Below, in pieces: positions 22,749 to 32,050 of a stretch of 45,357 nucleotides of DNA. The translations under genes and the position numbers were made by a program. Under the pieces are notes generated by a model. That model worked only from the letters and a program-made list of their open reading frames with translations. It was not told where the DNA came from and made no database searches. Every line of letters begins with the position of its first letter. Within the stretch, counting starts at the first letter, position 1. This DNA is from a virus: positions 1 through 45,357 of the IMG/VR virus record IMGVR_UViG_3300050821_009314. One strand, given 5' to 3'.

Positions 22749-24022
22749 AGAATTCCGAGAGGATCAGCTTTCTTTTCTTTCGATGGAGAGTTTTTTTCGC
22801 TTCCTGATTTAGAGCCGGACTTTCCCGCTTTAACTTCTTCATGCGCCTTCTGAAGAGATGACATTGTTTCCACGATCTGCTTGCGTTGCGTGTCAGAAAA
22901 ATAAGGCGCTTCGGGGGTGAACATGTGCTTGGCTTTGGCCTCAAGCGATCCCATAACGTCGCGGGCGTGCTGAAGCATCTCAAGCTGAGGTTGCGTCATG
23001 CGGAATCCGCTGGACGGCTTGGCCAACTCAAAATACTTTTCCAGCAACGCTTCGTCTCCAGCTCCAGTAAACTTTCCTGAAGCCATGTAGTCGTCAGCAT
23101 ATTGCTTGGCAGCAGCAGCAGATTCCTCGGACGCCTCGGATTTCGCCGCTCCCGATGCCTGCCCTCTGGCTTTCCAGTAGTCGTCCATGGTTGCGCCCGG
23201 ATGATCCTTCATCCATTCTTCCCGCTCGGTCGGAGCGCGCGGCGTAGTCGTGTCCTGCTTATGTTCTTTATCGAATTGCAGGCGTGTTCCGTTCGGGTGT
23301 GTTTGTTTCCATTCCTGATAGGTCTGCTCTTCAAATGAAGGGGTTTTATCGGGCTTTGTGTCTTGCGCCGCCTGCTTGACGGCCTGGTACGCTTCCAGAT
23401 ATGAATATGGCTTCTGGGTTTGCGGATTGATGCGTGGCTGACCCTGTTCGCCGGTCATCAGATCGTGAATCGTTGTCTCTTCTGGCGTCTGGCCTTCTTT
23501 GGGAACAGGATGCCTCAGGGAGTCAGCCCGAGCATGCGCTTCGTCGGCCTGTGCGCCTTCCAGGTTCTCTTTGCTGGTGGCTTCTTCCTGCGTGAGCTTC
23601 TGTTTCGCGGCATGATTGGCTTCAAGACGCTTGTTTAAATCCGTTCCCTTCGTCACTGCCATTAGTTCAGGAGCAAATACATCTCCGGCAACGTTCCCCA
23701 TTTTGGCCAGTACGTGTCCAATCTTTCCCATCACGCCGGTATGCTTTGGCGCACCCATGGTCATTGAGTTTGGCGATGACATGTCCGTCGGCGTGTCCGG
23801 AATATCAGACGGCGGAGCGGACATGCTCGATTTGCCCATCTTGTCGATATGCCCAAGGGCGGTAATCGAGGAATCAATCTTCTTCAGGTAGCCCGGATCG
23901 TTCGGATTGGCAGACGCCATTGTCCCGGTCACATCCGCGCGCAGATGATCTAGCCCGTCATCTTCAGGCAGATCAAATGGGATGATCGGTTTATCTTTTC
24001 CGGGTTGAGTAGATCCCATCAT
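22745..24022 (-). CDS. putative internal virion protein, coiled-coil rich
   Basis: 425 residues, hydrophilic. Long helices rich in Lys, Glu and Gln (about 130-290), several proline breaks, and a Ser/Lys-rich tail ending in KKADPLGIL. Coupled to the previous and following genes. Character and place fit an ejection protein; not recognised by motif. Confidence 0.5.
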   Translation of the reverse strand: MMGSTQPGKDKPIIPFDLPEDDGLDHLRADVTGTMASANPNDPGYLKKIDSSITALGHIDKMGKSSMSAPPSDIPDTPTDMSSPNSMTMGAPKHTGVMGKIGHVLAKMGNVAGDVFAPELMAVTKGTDLNKRLEANHAAKQKLTQEEATSKENLEGAQADEAHARADSLRHPVPKEGQTPEETTIHDLMTGEQGQPRINPQTQKPYSYLEAYQAVKQAAQDTKPDKTPSFEEQTYQEWKQTHPNGTRLQFDKEHKQDTTTPRAPTEREEWMKDHPGATMDDYWKARGQASGAAKSEASEESAAAAKQYADDYMASGKFTGAGDEALLEKYFELAKPSSGFRMTQPQLEMLQHARDVMGSLEAKAKHMFTPEAPYFSDTQRKQIVETMSSLQKAHEEVKAGKSGSKSGSEKNSPSKEKKADPLGIL

Positions 24023-24610
24023 TTAAGTCAGTCCAAACGCTGAAGCGCCTTGCCCAGCGTCCTTGAACCCGCTCATTAGTTTTGTTGCGGAATCGACGAG
24101 GTTACGCATCCATCCGCCGGTTGTGCTTCCCGTCATCTGGTTCTTGATGGCGTCCTGCTGCAAGCCCATCGCCTTGAGCGCGTCCCCTGTATCTGCTCCG
24201 TACAAAGACTCCATCCCGGCAGCTCCGGCCTGTTTGTTTTGCATGGTGGCGTTCACGTCTTCTGCTGCAATGCCTTCATTGGCCTTTGCCAGCCCTTGGG
24301 TCTTGGCGCGTGAAATCTTGTCCAGGAGCGCCGGAAGCGCAGCCGAATTTCCTGTGCGCGTTGCATCCAGACCAGCTTCGCCAGCTAAACTCCCGGCGGC
24401 CCCGCCCGCACCAGCGCCTGCCGACGTAAGCAACTCATTCAGCTGCGTTGGTGAAAAGGCATGATTAGCAGTCATCTCGCCGCGTAAAAACGGCAGCAAC
24501 TGCGCTTGTATCCCTTGGCCTTCGCTGAAAAGCGTTGAGCCTTGAGAGTTGAGCTGCCCAGAGGTTTGCTTTGCGGTATTACTTGCCCAGCTGTCGCCAA
24601 ACAATCCCAT
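24023..24610 (-). CDS. putative internal virion protein
   Basis: 195 residues. It begins MGLFGDSWASNTAKQ, contains an Ala/Gly-rich stretch (AGAGAGGAAGSLAGEAG, about 66-82) and amphipathic helices, like the small ejection proteins of short-tailed phages. No catalytic motif. First of a three-gene ejection-like set. Confidence 0.5.
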   Translation of the reverse strand: MGLFGDSWASNTAKQTSGQLNSQGSTLFSEGQGIQAQLLPFLRGEMTANHAFSPTQLNELLTSAGAGAGGAAGSLAGEAGLDATRTGNSAALPALLDKISRAKTQGLAKANEGIAAEDVNATMQNKQAGAAGMESLYGADTGDALKAMGLQQDAIKNQMTGSTTGGWMRNLVDSATKLMSGFKDAGQGASAFGLT

Positions 24611-24622
24611 TGAAGTTAATCC

Positions 24623-25936
24623 TCAGAACTTGTTGAAGTTGTGCGCTGCACTGCCATCCTCAAGAATGTAGTGCGCGTCTTCTTCTTTGCCGTCAATAAC
24701 GTGCAGGTTGTAAACAGTCCCGCGCCATGTTGCCACCATGCCCGAGAAAACTTCTTTCGCCGGAATGTAATCGTCACCAATTACCGGGCTGATGCCATGT
24801 CCAGGCGTAACCAGTCCGCGTCCCATATCAATCATCAGGCTGTTGTAGTTCTCGTGCACGATAAGCTCTGCGGGATGAAAGCCGGTGCGATTCCATATAC
24901 TGAATTGCAAAGGCAACGTATCAAATCTCCTGAACGCTCCATCTGCCATCAGAATTTTCGTGTCACCTGAAAAACATCCACCACCGCCGCCTGATCCGCC
25001 ACCTGTTCCGCCGCCGGCCCCGGACGTAACGACCTTGCCCAGCGGGAAGCGTCCGGGAGCCTGCCCGAGCACCGTGATGTTGGTCGTGACTTGCGCCGTA
25101 AAATTTCCACTCAGCAAGTCTGGATTGTCGATAAAGGCGTAATACGTTCCGAAAGCCCCCGGATCAACATTGCTTGGACATGACATCTGAATCGTGAGAC
25201 CGCCCAGAAAGAATGTCTGCGTTCCATTGATGGAGATAGCGGTCGAAGTGCCGACCTGAGAGATGCTTGTAACGGAAGCTGCCTGCGTAATGTCTGCCAG
25301 CAGATGTGGAGCTGCGCCCACAACCGGTGAAGAAACAGGGGTGTTAGACGCCTGCAGTTTCCCGATACGTGTAACCTTGGGAGTGGAAATGCGCTGCTTT
25401 CCAAGCCCAGCACCGCCTTGCTGTCCAGTAGAAGACGCTGTACCGCTGCCAGTCGAAGGCAGCAACGTCAGTTTGGTCGATCCCTTCAACATTAAAGGCG
25501 TCGGGTTAGCCAAGCCTCCAAGCACTGTAGGCGGAGACGGCCTTGATCCGGGATTCTGAGCGTATGCCCTTAAGTACCACGGCTGCTGTACGCCGCTATC
25601 GTTCAATGCCGGAAGATGAAATACGTGGCCACGGCTTGATTTAAGCTCCATGACGTGAGGTTGCGGAAAAGATGGCGAGTTGTCTGCCTCCAGAAAGTAA
25701 TGGATTGACCGGCTGACCTCTGCACCATGCGATAGGGTTGCGTGGACCATTTCGCCGTTGGCCTTAACGGTAATGGCATTGATGGGTGGCGGCGGCGTCA
25801 GATCGCCTGTTACCGCAACTCCTGCTCCTGCGGCAACATTGTTGATCCCGGTGATCAGACGATCAAGAAACGCGGCATGCAGTGCATCTCTTGTACGCAG
25901 ATCGGCCAAGAATCTGTCTTCCGTAAGGCTACGCAC
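24623..25936 (-). CDS. tail protein with C-terminal Hint (intein-like) domain
   Basis: 437 residues from a GTG that overlaps the stop of the long tail protein; an upstream ATG adds 14. N-terminal region (1-300) begins RSLTEDRFLADLRTRDALH and is a phage structural domain. A poly-Gly linker (GGGTGGGSGGGGG) then meets Cys321 in CFSGDTKI, followed by T-x-x-H in LVTPGHG (377-380) and a C-terminal AHN (433) four residues before the end. These are the A, B and G blocks of a Hint domain, so the protein may cleave itself at Cys321. No C-extein nucleophile is present (HNF). Clear fold, function inferred. Confidence 0.82.
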   Translation of the reverse strand: MRSLTEDRFLADLRTRDALHAAFLDRLITGINNVAAGAGVAVTGDLTPPPPINAITVKANGEMVHATLSHGAEVSRSIHYFLEADNSPSFPQPHVMELKSSRGHVFHLPALNDSGVQQPWYLRAYAQNPGSRPSPPTVLGGLANPTPLMLKGSTKLTLLPSTGSGTASSTGQQGGAGLGKQRISTPKVTRIGKLQASNTPVSSPVVGAAPHLLADITQAASVTSISQVGTSTAISINGTQTFFLGGLTIQMSCPSNVDPGAFGTYYAFIDNPDLLSGNFTAQVTTNITVLGQAPGRFPLGKVVTSGAGGGTGGGSGGGGGCFSGDTKILMADGAFRRFDTLPLQFSIWNRTGFHPAELIVHENYNSLMIDMGRGLVTPGHGISPVIGDDYIPAKEVFSGMVATWRGTVYNLHVIDGKEEDAHYILEDGSAAHNFNKF

Positions 25937-28900
25937 TAGATGCCCCCATGAGCGGCATGGTCGGATGCGGCCCGCCAACCATAATCATCTTGGACACAGT
26001 CGCGCTTGATTCTCCAGTGCCGCTGAATTGTGCAAACACGCGATTACCCGCTACGTTGATCGATCTTTCCAGATCATCAGATGGTGACGCCTGCAATGAA
26101 ATTCCGCCGGTAGCCGACAAAACTGACCATGTATGCTTAGCGTCGGCATTCACGCGGTTGGACAGAAAATTTACTGCCATCACTCCTGAGCCGTAGGCAT
26201 TCAACTGCAAATATGTGAACAGCTTGCGATGGAATCCCAGCAGCGGATTCTGTTTACTCATGCCTGAGTTCACAAATCCATACGTGGTATAAAGCCATGG
26301 AATAGGTGTCGTGTTGTCGTCCTGAGTCAATCCCGCCTGAAGCTGATATATCTTTCCACTGGAATTACCATTGCAGAGCAGCAATGGACGGCTGACCCCG
26401 TCCGCGCGCGTTACAAAGTCTGCATATGGGGCGTTAATTTGCCAGATGTTCCATTTGCGCTTCATGTCCACGGAGACAAGGTTGCCAAACATCGTGACGT
26501 GCATCTGCGCCATAGCAGCCAGCTCTTTGATGTCGCTGATCCCCTGGTAGCCCATCACGAACTCAACATTGGGCGACTGCGGATTAGAGTTGACCGGGGC
26601 CTGAGGAAGATAAACATTCGGCGTGGCCATGGGTGCGCCAATATGAATACGCCTGTTTTGGATGTCGACTTTCAGCCACATCGTCCCTGCGGCGCTCCAG
26701 TTGATCAAGTCCCATGCCTTCTGAATCTCCCATGCAATAGGAATAGGCGCTCCGCCAACAAAGACGTACACGCCTTCACGGCAGGCTGTCGCCATCCATT
26801 CCTCGCCCACGTCATAGCTCCAGATAGAGCATGTTCCAACGCGATTTGAGACCTCATGCACATCCCAATCTGCAGGTTCGTCACCCTTGGAATCGCTGGT
26901 TACAAACATGGACTGCTGCTTGAGGAAGTAGAGCTGGTCGTACATCACAAACGCGCCATTGGTCGCCTGATTGTTTCGCGCCGAAAGTCCAACGTTTCCT
27001 GTAATGGCCGCGACGGCCTCAGGCTGACCCGCATAGCTTGCCGCAACATCTGACAGGTTGACCGGCTGCGAAATATCGAACGGCTCAATCCTGTCCACGG
27101 TAACTGTTGAGCCATTGGTGAGATTTGTGGCGTACAGGCGTATGACCAGATTGGAAGGAACCGTTGCGAACTTGGTTACCAGCAACGTTCCGGTATAGAC
27201 TGCCTGCGAAGTCGTCATGCTCGATAAAGCCAGCGTGAATGATCCGTAAACCGTTCCATAGCCGCGCTGCGTATCGAAGGTCGTCAAGTCCACAACCAGA
27301 TTGCCAGCGTCTGTGTTTGTCCCTTTGGCCGCTGTAACGCGGATCGAGTAGGCAACGTTCTGCTGGAATATCGGGGCCTGGTAAGCGTCCTCAAACGCTC
27401 CCTGCGTGATCATTCCGTAAACACTCTGCGCGCTTCCAGTCGTGTTCTGTATCTGGTAGGACTGGCCGAATATCGTGCTTGTGACCAGCGAGCCGCCAGA
27501 GCCATTGGTAGCGTCAGGAGTCCATCCAGATGGCAGCAGTGACGCTCCACTCGTTGCCTGATACCCGCCATTGAATGAAATATTCAGCAGGTTGACGATC
27601 TTTAGCTGCTCTTGCCCATAAAACATCCGGTCGGCATACAGCACATTCCACCGGCATGCTCCAAGCTCGCGCAAAGAGAACAGGTCATTGCCTGGCACAT
27701 CAATTTCAGTCGAATCGAGCAGGACGGCATCCGTGAACACAAACGAGGCAGTAGTGGAAACATTGTCATTCACTACGGTCGGCTGAAATGTAAACGGCTG
27801 TCCGTTCACGATGGTCGACACTGGTACTGGAATGTAATAGAAGAAAGCTCCCGGAACGCCGTTTGCACCAGCCTCAGTGAACGCGACAACCCTGCCGATT
27901 ACATCCGGCGGGCCTATGGGCAGATTGGAACAGGTGATTGAGGCCGTCGATTGATTGGTCGTAAACGTCACCGGCGGCGAAGGTCTGGACAGGAAACCAT
28001 TGCGCGTTTTGAACAGCACAACCGCCTGTCTCGTACCGGGGCCAATGTTCAATACGGTATTGGTGATAACAACCTGACCAGTACCGCTGTCATTGCCAAA
28101 GATGGGGTTGGTCTGGTTTGATCCGCCCACAAAGTTCGATCCGGGATCAATAGAGAAGATGCGCCCGAATGTTTGGGCCGACCCTGTCTCTACCTGACTG
28201 CCGATAGTTGCGGCACCAGCAAAACCGTTCACCGTGAACTGACTTCCAGCTACCGTTGCGATAGTGGCATTGGTCACGTTGAAGATGCCGTTGCCGTTGG
28301 TTGTGTTCTGCACCGTCACCAGATCGCCCACAACAGGAGCAGAGCCGGATACTTGCGCCCACGTGTAAGTCGCTACGCCAGCAGAGAGAGCCGTGGCATT
28401 GATGTTCAGCACTCCGCCGTTTGGCGTCTGCACAACTCCCCAAGTGTTATTCCAGTTTGTTGGCGTTGCACCCTGAATGTTGACCGTCCCGCCTTCAACC
28501 ACATTAGGCGCTGGCGTCGAAAGCGTGACCGTGGCAATCGTTACCTGATAGGTCGTAGTGCCGGGAGGATCAAGGCGCACAAAGTTGCTCGATGGCGCTT
28601 GGAAGGTAAAGAACGGACGCGGAGCGGAAGCATTGACCGACAGTCCAGATCCCAGCGAAGTGACCTGATACGTGCCATTTACAAACGGCGAATTGGTAAA
28701 CGTCATGTAGACGTAAACCGCAATACCAGCTTGAAACTGCTGGACTAATACAGGGTCTTGAGGCGCATTGGAGTTGCCATAATAGACCGTGATAGTCGTT
28801 CCGGCGTTAGGGCTTCCAGGGCCTGCACTCCAGAGCAGCTTGCCGCTGGCTGAGATGGTGACCTGTGCAGGCTGAGTGATGCTGCTGATTGGGAAATTGG

Positions 28901-29624
28901 TTAATGGGAACGCCGTACCAACCGCAGCCGTGGCCGGGGTGTTCGCAGAGGTAAAGTTAGCCTCAAACTGCGTACCACTCAGGCCAGTCGAGATTACTGT
29001 AAGCACTGCGCCATTCAGGGCGCTTACGCTGGGCAACTGTATCTGCACAATCTCGCCAGCAGTAAAGCTGTTCAGGGCCTGGAACGTTACAACGTTGGAC
29101 GCAATGGAGTAGCTGGTGATGTTTGCCAGAGCAGGGTTAGACGCTGCATTGACCTGATACTGCGCATTCGCTCCCGGCCCTTCCTGCGAGATGCGGTCGA
29201 ACACAGAGCCATCGAATTGCCACGGCGTGTCATAGCCTCCGAATGGGGTTGAAAGGGAAATGTACTCACGATTGAACGCAGAGGTTGATTGCGCCATGTC
29301 GCCAGCGTTGAAGAAGTTTACGGAAGTCAGGACGCCGGGATTGAGCGTCACATTCTCAACCCATAGCTGACCGGTAACGTCTAGCGCCAGAGTGCGCAAT
29401 GTGCCATCAAGCGTCCGCATAGTCTTGACGTACACGAAATTGCTAGCTTGCCCTGAGGAAAGCACTGCAGCCAGTCCGGGCCGCGTTGTGAACGCGCCAA
29501 TAGGGAAATCGCAGTCCCACGTGAGCGGAGATGCCCCTTCAGGCAAGGCTTCAGGCGGGGCCTGAGTGATCAGCCCGCCAAAGTTATCAAGGGTTACGGA
29601 TTGTTTGCCGTGAGTGGAGAACAA
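25929..29624 (-). CDS. large tail/receptor-binding-type structural protein
   Basis: 1231 residues, the longest gene. The N-terminal domain NFGGLITQAPPEALPEGASP is found in other phage tail or stopper proteins. The middle (about 170-540) is several all-beta repeats ending in FNVT/FEANFT (for example GNGIFNVTNATIATVAGSQF). The C-terminal 400 residues are a WD-like or sandwich region (FVMYDQLYFLKQQSMFVTS). Probably the main tail tube, nozzle or fibre-associated protein. Position upstream of terL is unusual. Confidence 0.68.
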   Translation of the reverse strand: MFSTHGKQSVTLDNFGGLITQAPPEALPEGASPLTWDCDFPIGAFTTRPGLAAVLSSGQASNFVYVKTMRTLDGTLRTLALDVTGQLWVENVTLNPGVLTSVNFFNAGDMAQSTSAFNREYISLSTPFGGYDTPWQFDGSVFDRISQEGPGANAQYQVNAASNPALANITSYSIASNVVTFQALNSFTAGEIVQIQLPSVSALNGAVLTVISTGLSGTQFEANFTSANTPATAAVGTAFPLTNFPISSITQPAQVTISASGKLLWSAGPGSPNAGTTITVYYGNSNAPQDPVLVQQFQAGIAVYVYMTFTNSPFVNGTYQVTSLGSGLSVNASAPRPFFTFQAPSSNFVRLDPPGTTTYQVTIATVTLSTPAPNVVEGGTVNIQGATPTNWNNTWGVVQTPNGGVLNINATALSAGVATYTWAQVSGSAPVVGDLVTVQNTTNGNGIFNVTNATIATVAGSQFTVNGFAGAATIGSQVETGSAQTFGRIFSIDPGSNFVGGSNQTNPIFGNDSGTGQVVITNTVLNIGPGTRQAVVLFKTRNGFLSRPSPPVTFTTNQSTASITCSNLPIGPPDVIGRVVAFTEAGANGVPGAFFYYIPVPVSTIVNGQPFTFQPTVVNDNVSTTASFVFTDAVLLDSTEIDVPGNDLFSLRELGACRWNVLYADRMFYGQEQLKIVNLLNISFNGGYQATSGASLLPSGWTPDATNGSGGSLVTSTIFGQSYQIQNTTGSAQSVYGMITQGAFEDAYQAPIFQQNVAYSIRVTAAKGTNTDAGNLVVDLTTFDTQRGYGTVYGSFTLALSSMTTSQAVYTGTLLVTKFATVPSNLVIRLYATNLTNGSTVTVDRIEPFDISQPVNLSDVAASYAGQPEAVAAITGNVGLSARNNQATNGAFVMYDQLYFLKQQSMFVTSDSKGDEPADWDVHEVSNRVGTCSIWSYDVGEEWMATACREGVYVFVGGAPIPIAWEIQKAWDLINWSAAGTMWLKVDIQNRRIHIGAPMATPNVYLPQAPVNSNPQSPNVEFVMGYQGISDIKELAAMAQMHVTMFGNLVSVDMKRKWNIWQINAPYADFVTRADGVSRPLLLCNGNSSGKIYQLQAGLTQDDNTTPIPWLYTTYGFVNSGMSKQNPLLGFHRKLFTYLQLNAYGSGVMAVNFLSNRVNADAKHTWSVLSATGGISLQASPSDDLERSINVAGNRVFAQFSGTGESSATVSKMIMVGGPHPTMPLMGASSA

Positions 29625-29630
29625 TTAGGG

Positions 29631-30056
29631 CTAGATGCTCTTTCGGAAGCGCGCTGCAAAGCGGATGGTGTCATTGCTTACGGCGGCTGGGATGGCAGTG
29701 CCATTCGTCAGCTCCTGCGACACAGTGCCAGTGCCGGCGGTCTGTGTACCTGAAGAAGCCGTGATTTGGAACTTGTTGTTGGCCTTATTCCATGTGTAGC
29801 CAAAGCCGCCCACGGTTGTTCCTGCCGTTGCGCCACTGTAGAGCGATACATCGAGCGGCACAGGATTGCCCACCTTCGGGAAGTCGCCAACAACCCAGTT
29901 GATTGGGCCGGAGGTTGCCGTTCCCAGCCCACCGGTGGCATAGGTAGATGCAGCCGGAGATACAGATATGGTTCCGTACATCCACTGCGAATGCTGGTCA
30001 GAATCGCATGCTGATAGCGGATCGTCGTAAGTGATTGTTACTGTTGCTTGTGCCAT
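29631..30056 (-). CDS. small structural protein
   Basis: 141 residues, beta-rich, opening MAQATVTITYDDP and ending IRFAARFRKSI. Composition (Thr, Gly, Ser) resembles a decoration or small tail protein. First gene after small terminase; an AGGAG site precedes the ATG. Not recognised. Confidence 0.55.
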   Translation of the reverse strand: MAQATVTITYDDPLSACDSDQHSQWMYGTISVSPAASTYATGGLGTATSGPINWVVGDFPKVGNPVPLDVSLYSGATAGTTVGGFGYTWNKANNKFQITASSGTQTAGTGTVSQELTNGTAIPAAVSNDTIRFAARFRKSI

Positions 30057-30071
30057 ATTTTAAACTCCTGA

Positions 30072-30143
30072 TTTATGCAACGATTAAGGTTAATACTCTA
30101 CGTACTATGCCGTGTTTTGGGACACCCTTTATGCATTTATGCA
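30072..30143. repeat. TTTATGCA repeats between small terminase and the first structural gene
   Basis: TTTATGCA occurs as a contiguous tandem pair at 30128-30143 and once more at 30072-30079. The pair overlaps the small-terminase stop codon. The 80-base gap otherwise holds only a ribosome site. A role as regulator binding sites for late transcription is possible. Confidence 0.4.
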
Positions 30144-30607
30144 TTGCTAGGCGTTGTCGGCATACTCACCGGCGGAGTCTCTGGGTCACGCTTGAATGCA
30201 ATGCTGATGCGGCCTTCGTGTTCAACTGTCTGCTTGTCGCCGTATTTCTTGGGCAAGAGCTTAGCTGCTACCCATTTGCGGGAATCTACTCTGAGCCGCG
30301 CACGATTGATGTTCTCCTGATCGCAAACAAGCACAGTAGCGCCGTTTTTCTTCTGCATCTCCATGAAATCATTGGTTGAGTCGTCGGCTATCTCTATGAT
30401 CTCGTCGGCCATGATTTCAGCCTGAATTTCGCGCGCGCGGGCGTATTGCTCCGAGAAGTCTTTATTCTCAGAAAGCCACTTGAAAACCGTTGAACATACA
30501 GGCATGCCTTCATCGTTGCAGATGGAACGCATGGATCTACCTTCCATGATCTTTGCGCAGATGGAGTTAGCTACTGCTTGGTTAAATGAAGAAGGTCGAC
30601 CAGTCAT
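30137..30607 (-). CDS. terS: terminase small subunit
   Basis: 156 residues. Helix-turn-helix-like N-terminus with GRPSSFNQAVANSICAKI and GRSMRSICNDEGMP (about 22-36), a central helix (ARAREIQAEIMADEIIEIAD), then NRARLRVDSRKWVAAKLLPKKYGDK, a signature I recall from small terminases of many phages. It recognises the packaging site and feeds DNA to TerL. Confidence 0.85.
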   Translation of the reverse strand: MTGRPSSFNQAVANSICAKIMEGRSMRSICNDEGMPVCSTVFKWLSENKDFSEQYARAREIQAEIMADEIIEIADDSTNDFMEMQKKNGATVLVCDQENINRARLRVDSRKWVAAKLLPKKYGDKQTVEHEGRISIAFKRDPETPPVSMPTTPSNA

Positions 30608-30610
30608 AGG

Positions 30611-30907
30611 TCAATACGCTGGAAACGTACGTTGATCGGCCAGAGGGTAGGTTAAAAGTAAAGGTTCGTTCCATTCTCTTACTGGCAATTTGATGGCATC
30701 CTTGCTCTTGATTGGGCTTAATTCCTTCTTGATCTCTGCAAATAACTCGCAGGTCTTAAGCTGGATTGCCTTCAATCTGCCTTTTTCGTCAAAGAACTGA
30801 TTGACTGACTTGCGTTCGCAGATTTTAGCGGCGAGAGGAGCCGCAATTACATGGGCAGGTACGCCAGATGATGGATCTTGAGATTTTAGGTAGAGATGAA
30901 TGCGCAT
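30611..30907 (-). CDS. hypothetical protein
   Basis: 98 residues, mixed; ends with RTFPAY. ATG follows directly after the stop of the small zinc protein. Not recognised. Adjacent to small terminase. Confidence 0.5.
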   Translation of the reverse strand: MRIHLYLKSQDPSSGVPAHVIAAPLAAKICERKSVNQFFDEKGRLKAIQLKTCELFAEIKKELSPIKSKDAIKLPVREWNEPLLLTYPLADQRTFPAY

Positions 30908-31063
30908 TTAGCGGCGAGGTATAGAGCCTTTTTCGCAGTACATTGAGCAATAATCGGCACCATTATCCGCAGTGGATACGGTAAATGGCTGGGCGCATCC
31001 TTTACATGCACCCTTATGGCACGATTTGCAGTCTTTTCGATTGCCTGAGTGTATTTTCTTCAT
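30908..31063 (-). CDS. 51-residue zinc-ribbon-like protein
   Basis: ATG at 31063, TAA abutting the next ATG. MKKIHSGNRKDCKSCHKG is followed by CKGC and CSMYC, six Cys in pairs, so one or two zinc sites. Ribosome site is weak. Found by reading the gap between the HNH gene and its neighbour. Function unknown. Confidence 0.5.
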   Translation of the reverse strand: MKKIHSGNRKDCKSCHKGACKGCAQPFTVSTADNGADYCSMYCEKGSIPRR

Positions 31064-31276
31064 TTGGGGCTAAAAATCCCTTGGTCTTTACTATCGCCTC
31101 TTTATCCGTGCACGCAAATGGCGAGAAACGTGGCTTTCATGTTGCAAAGCGGGAAACTCTTCCGGAGAAACCCGCCTCGCCCTCAAAACATAACAAACAA
31201 TCAGTTTCAGAAAGTTGTGCTCAGCTTAGAGCAGAGTAGAAGGGTTAAGCAAGAAACTTGTGCCTTCGTAACACAT
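31064..31276. other. 213-base non-coding stretch
   Basis: No open frame of more than about 15 codons was found on the minus strand. A weak promoter candidate (TTGCGT, 16 bases, GATAGT) faces the small zinc gene. It lies between the HNH gene stop and the terminase block, so it may be the start of the late transcription unit, but this is not supported by strong motifs. Confidence 0.3.
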
Positions 31277-31720
31277 CTATGACTGCTGAGCCAGTATCTT
31301 GATCTGTCCACATGCCTTTTTGATTCTCTGAACTGTGCGATCTATCGCAATAGCATTCATCACTGCCCGACTGGAACGCTCGTAATCCCAGAAGGCCTTT
31401 ACAGCCGAAGGTATCAAGCAAAGCCTTCCACGGCTGATTAGCGTGTGATGGAGCCTGCATATGGAGATGGTCATGAGCGGGCGATCATAGTCTTCATGAT
31501 GGAATTGCAGGTTGTGAGTGGTATTGCAGATAAAGCAGGGCTTGCGCTCGATCTTTCCGCGCCGCAAATAGCTGTTAGCGTACGCTCGGGCATTTTGCTT
31601 GATGCGGTTCTGAGGAGTTACCACGGCAGTGCGTCGATACTTCCGCTGGTAGGCTGCAAGGCATATTTTGCAGGTACGTTTAGGCCCTGGATGCGGGTGT
31701 TTTCGTAACGCGTTCTCCAT
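31277..31720 (-). CDS. HNH-type zinc-finger nuclease-like protein
   Basis: 147 residues. Basic N-terminus; CFIC at about 63-66, then LQFHHEDYDRPLMTISICRLHH, the C-x2-C ... HHxDY ... C/H-x-H layout of a common phage HNH-like family in which the catalytic His-His-Asp is retained. The second Cys pair is reduced to C-RLHH. Near small terminase, where HNH proteins aid packaging in other phages; that role is inferred. Confidence 0.65.
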   Translation of the reverse strand: MENALRKHPHPGPKRTCKICLAAYQRKYRRTAVVTPQNRIKQNARAYANSYLRRGKIERKPCFICNTTHNLQFHHEDYDRPLMTISICRLHHTLISRGRLCLIPSAVKAFWDYERSSRAVMNAIAIDRTVQRIKKACGQIKILAQQS

Positions 31721-31810
31721 GGCTTATATTGGCATAGATCAATGTGCAAAACAAGATAAATCTTCAATGTTTATGCGGGTTTTATGCAACTTTAGTTTCC
31801 TGTTCGGGCT

Positions 31811-32050
31811 TCACGGTTGCTTGCTCTCCAGTTCCCCCGCCTCAATGCAATCATGTTTTTGGGGATATCTGCTCTTTTCAAAGCCGTGCATAAATCCATA
31901 ACGATGAAGCGAACAGATGAGACACCTTCCGGGGAATTTACGCATGAACTCGCGTACCGTTTCATTGGCATCCGCTTTCATCCAAGCATTCAACGCCATG
32001 AAAGTTACCGCGCACACTGCCACAACTGAAATGCATTGATATAGGCTCAC
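31811..32050 (-). CDS. small membrane-anchored Cys protein
   Basis: 79 residues, GTG start. One hydrophobic segment (5-22), then CLICSLHRYGFMHGF and KHDCIE, a pattern I have seen in other phage proteins of unknown function. Metal binding is likely. Confidence 0.6.
   Translation of the reverse strand: MSLYQCISVVAVCAVTFMALNAWMKADANETVREFMRKFPGRCLICSLHRYGFMHGFEKSRYPQKHDCIEAGELESKQP

Noticed and set aside
24623-25936. A true splicing intein
   Set aside because: Only four residues follow the terminal Asn and the first is Phe, not Cys, Ser or Thr, so protein splicing cannot be completed; a cleaving Hint domain fits better.
28173-28748. Plus-strand 191-codon frame inside the large tail gene
   Set aside because: His/Arg/Ser-rich antisense shadow of a repeat region, not a plausible protein.
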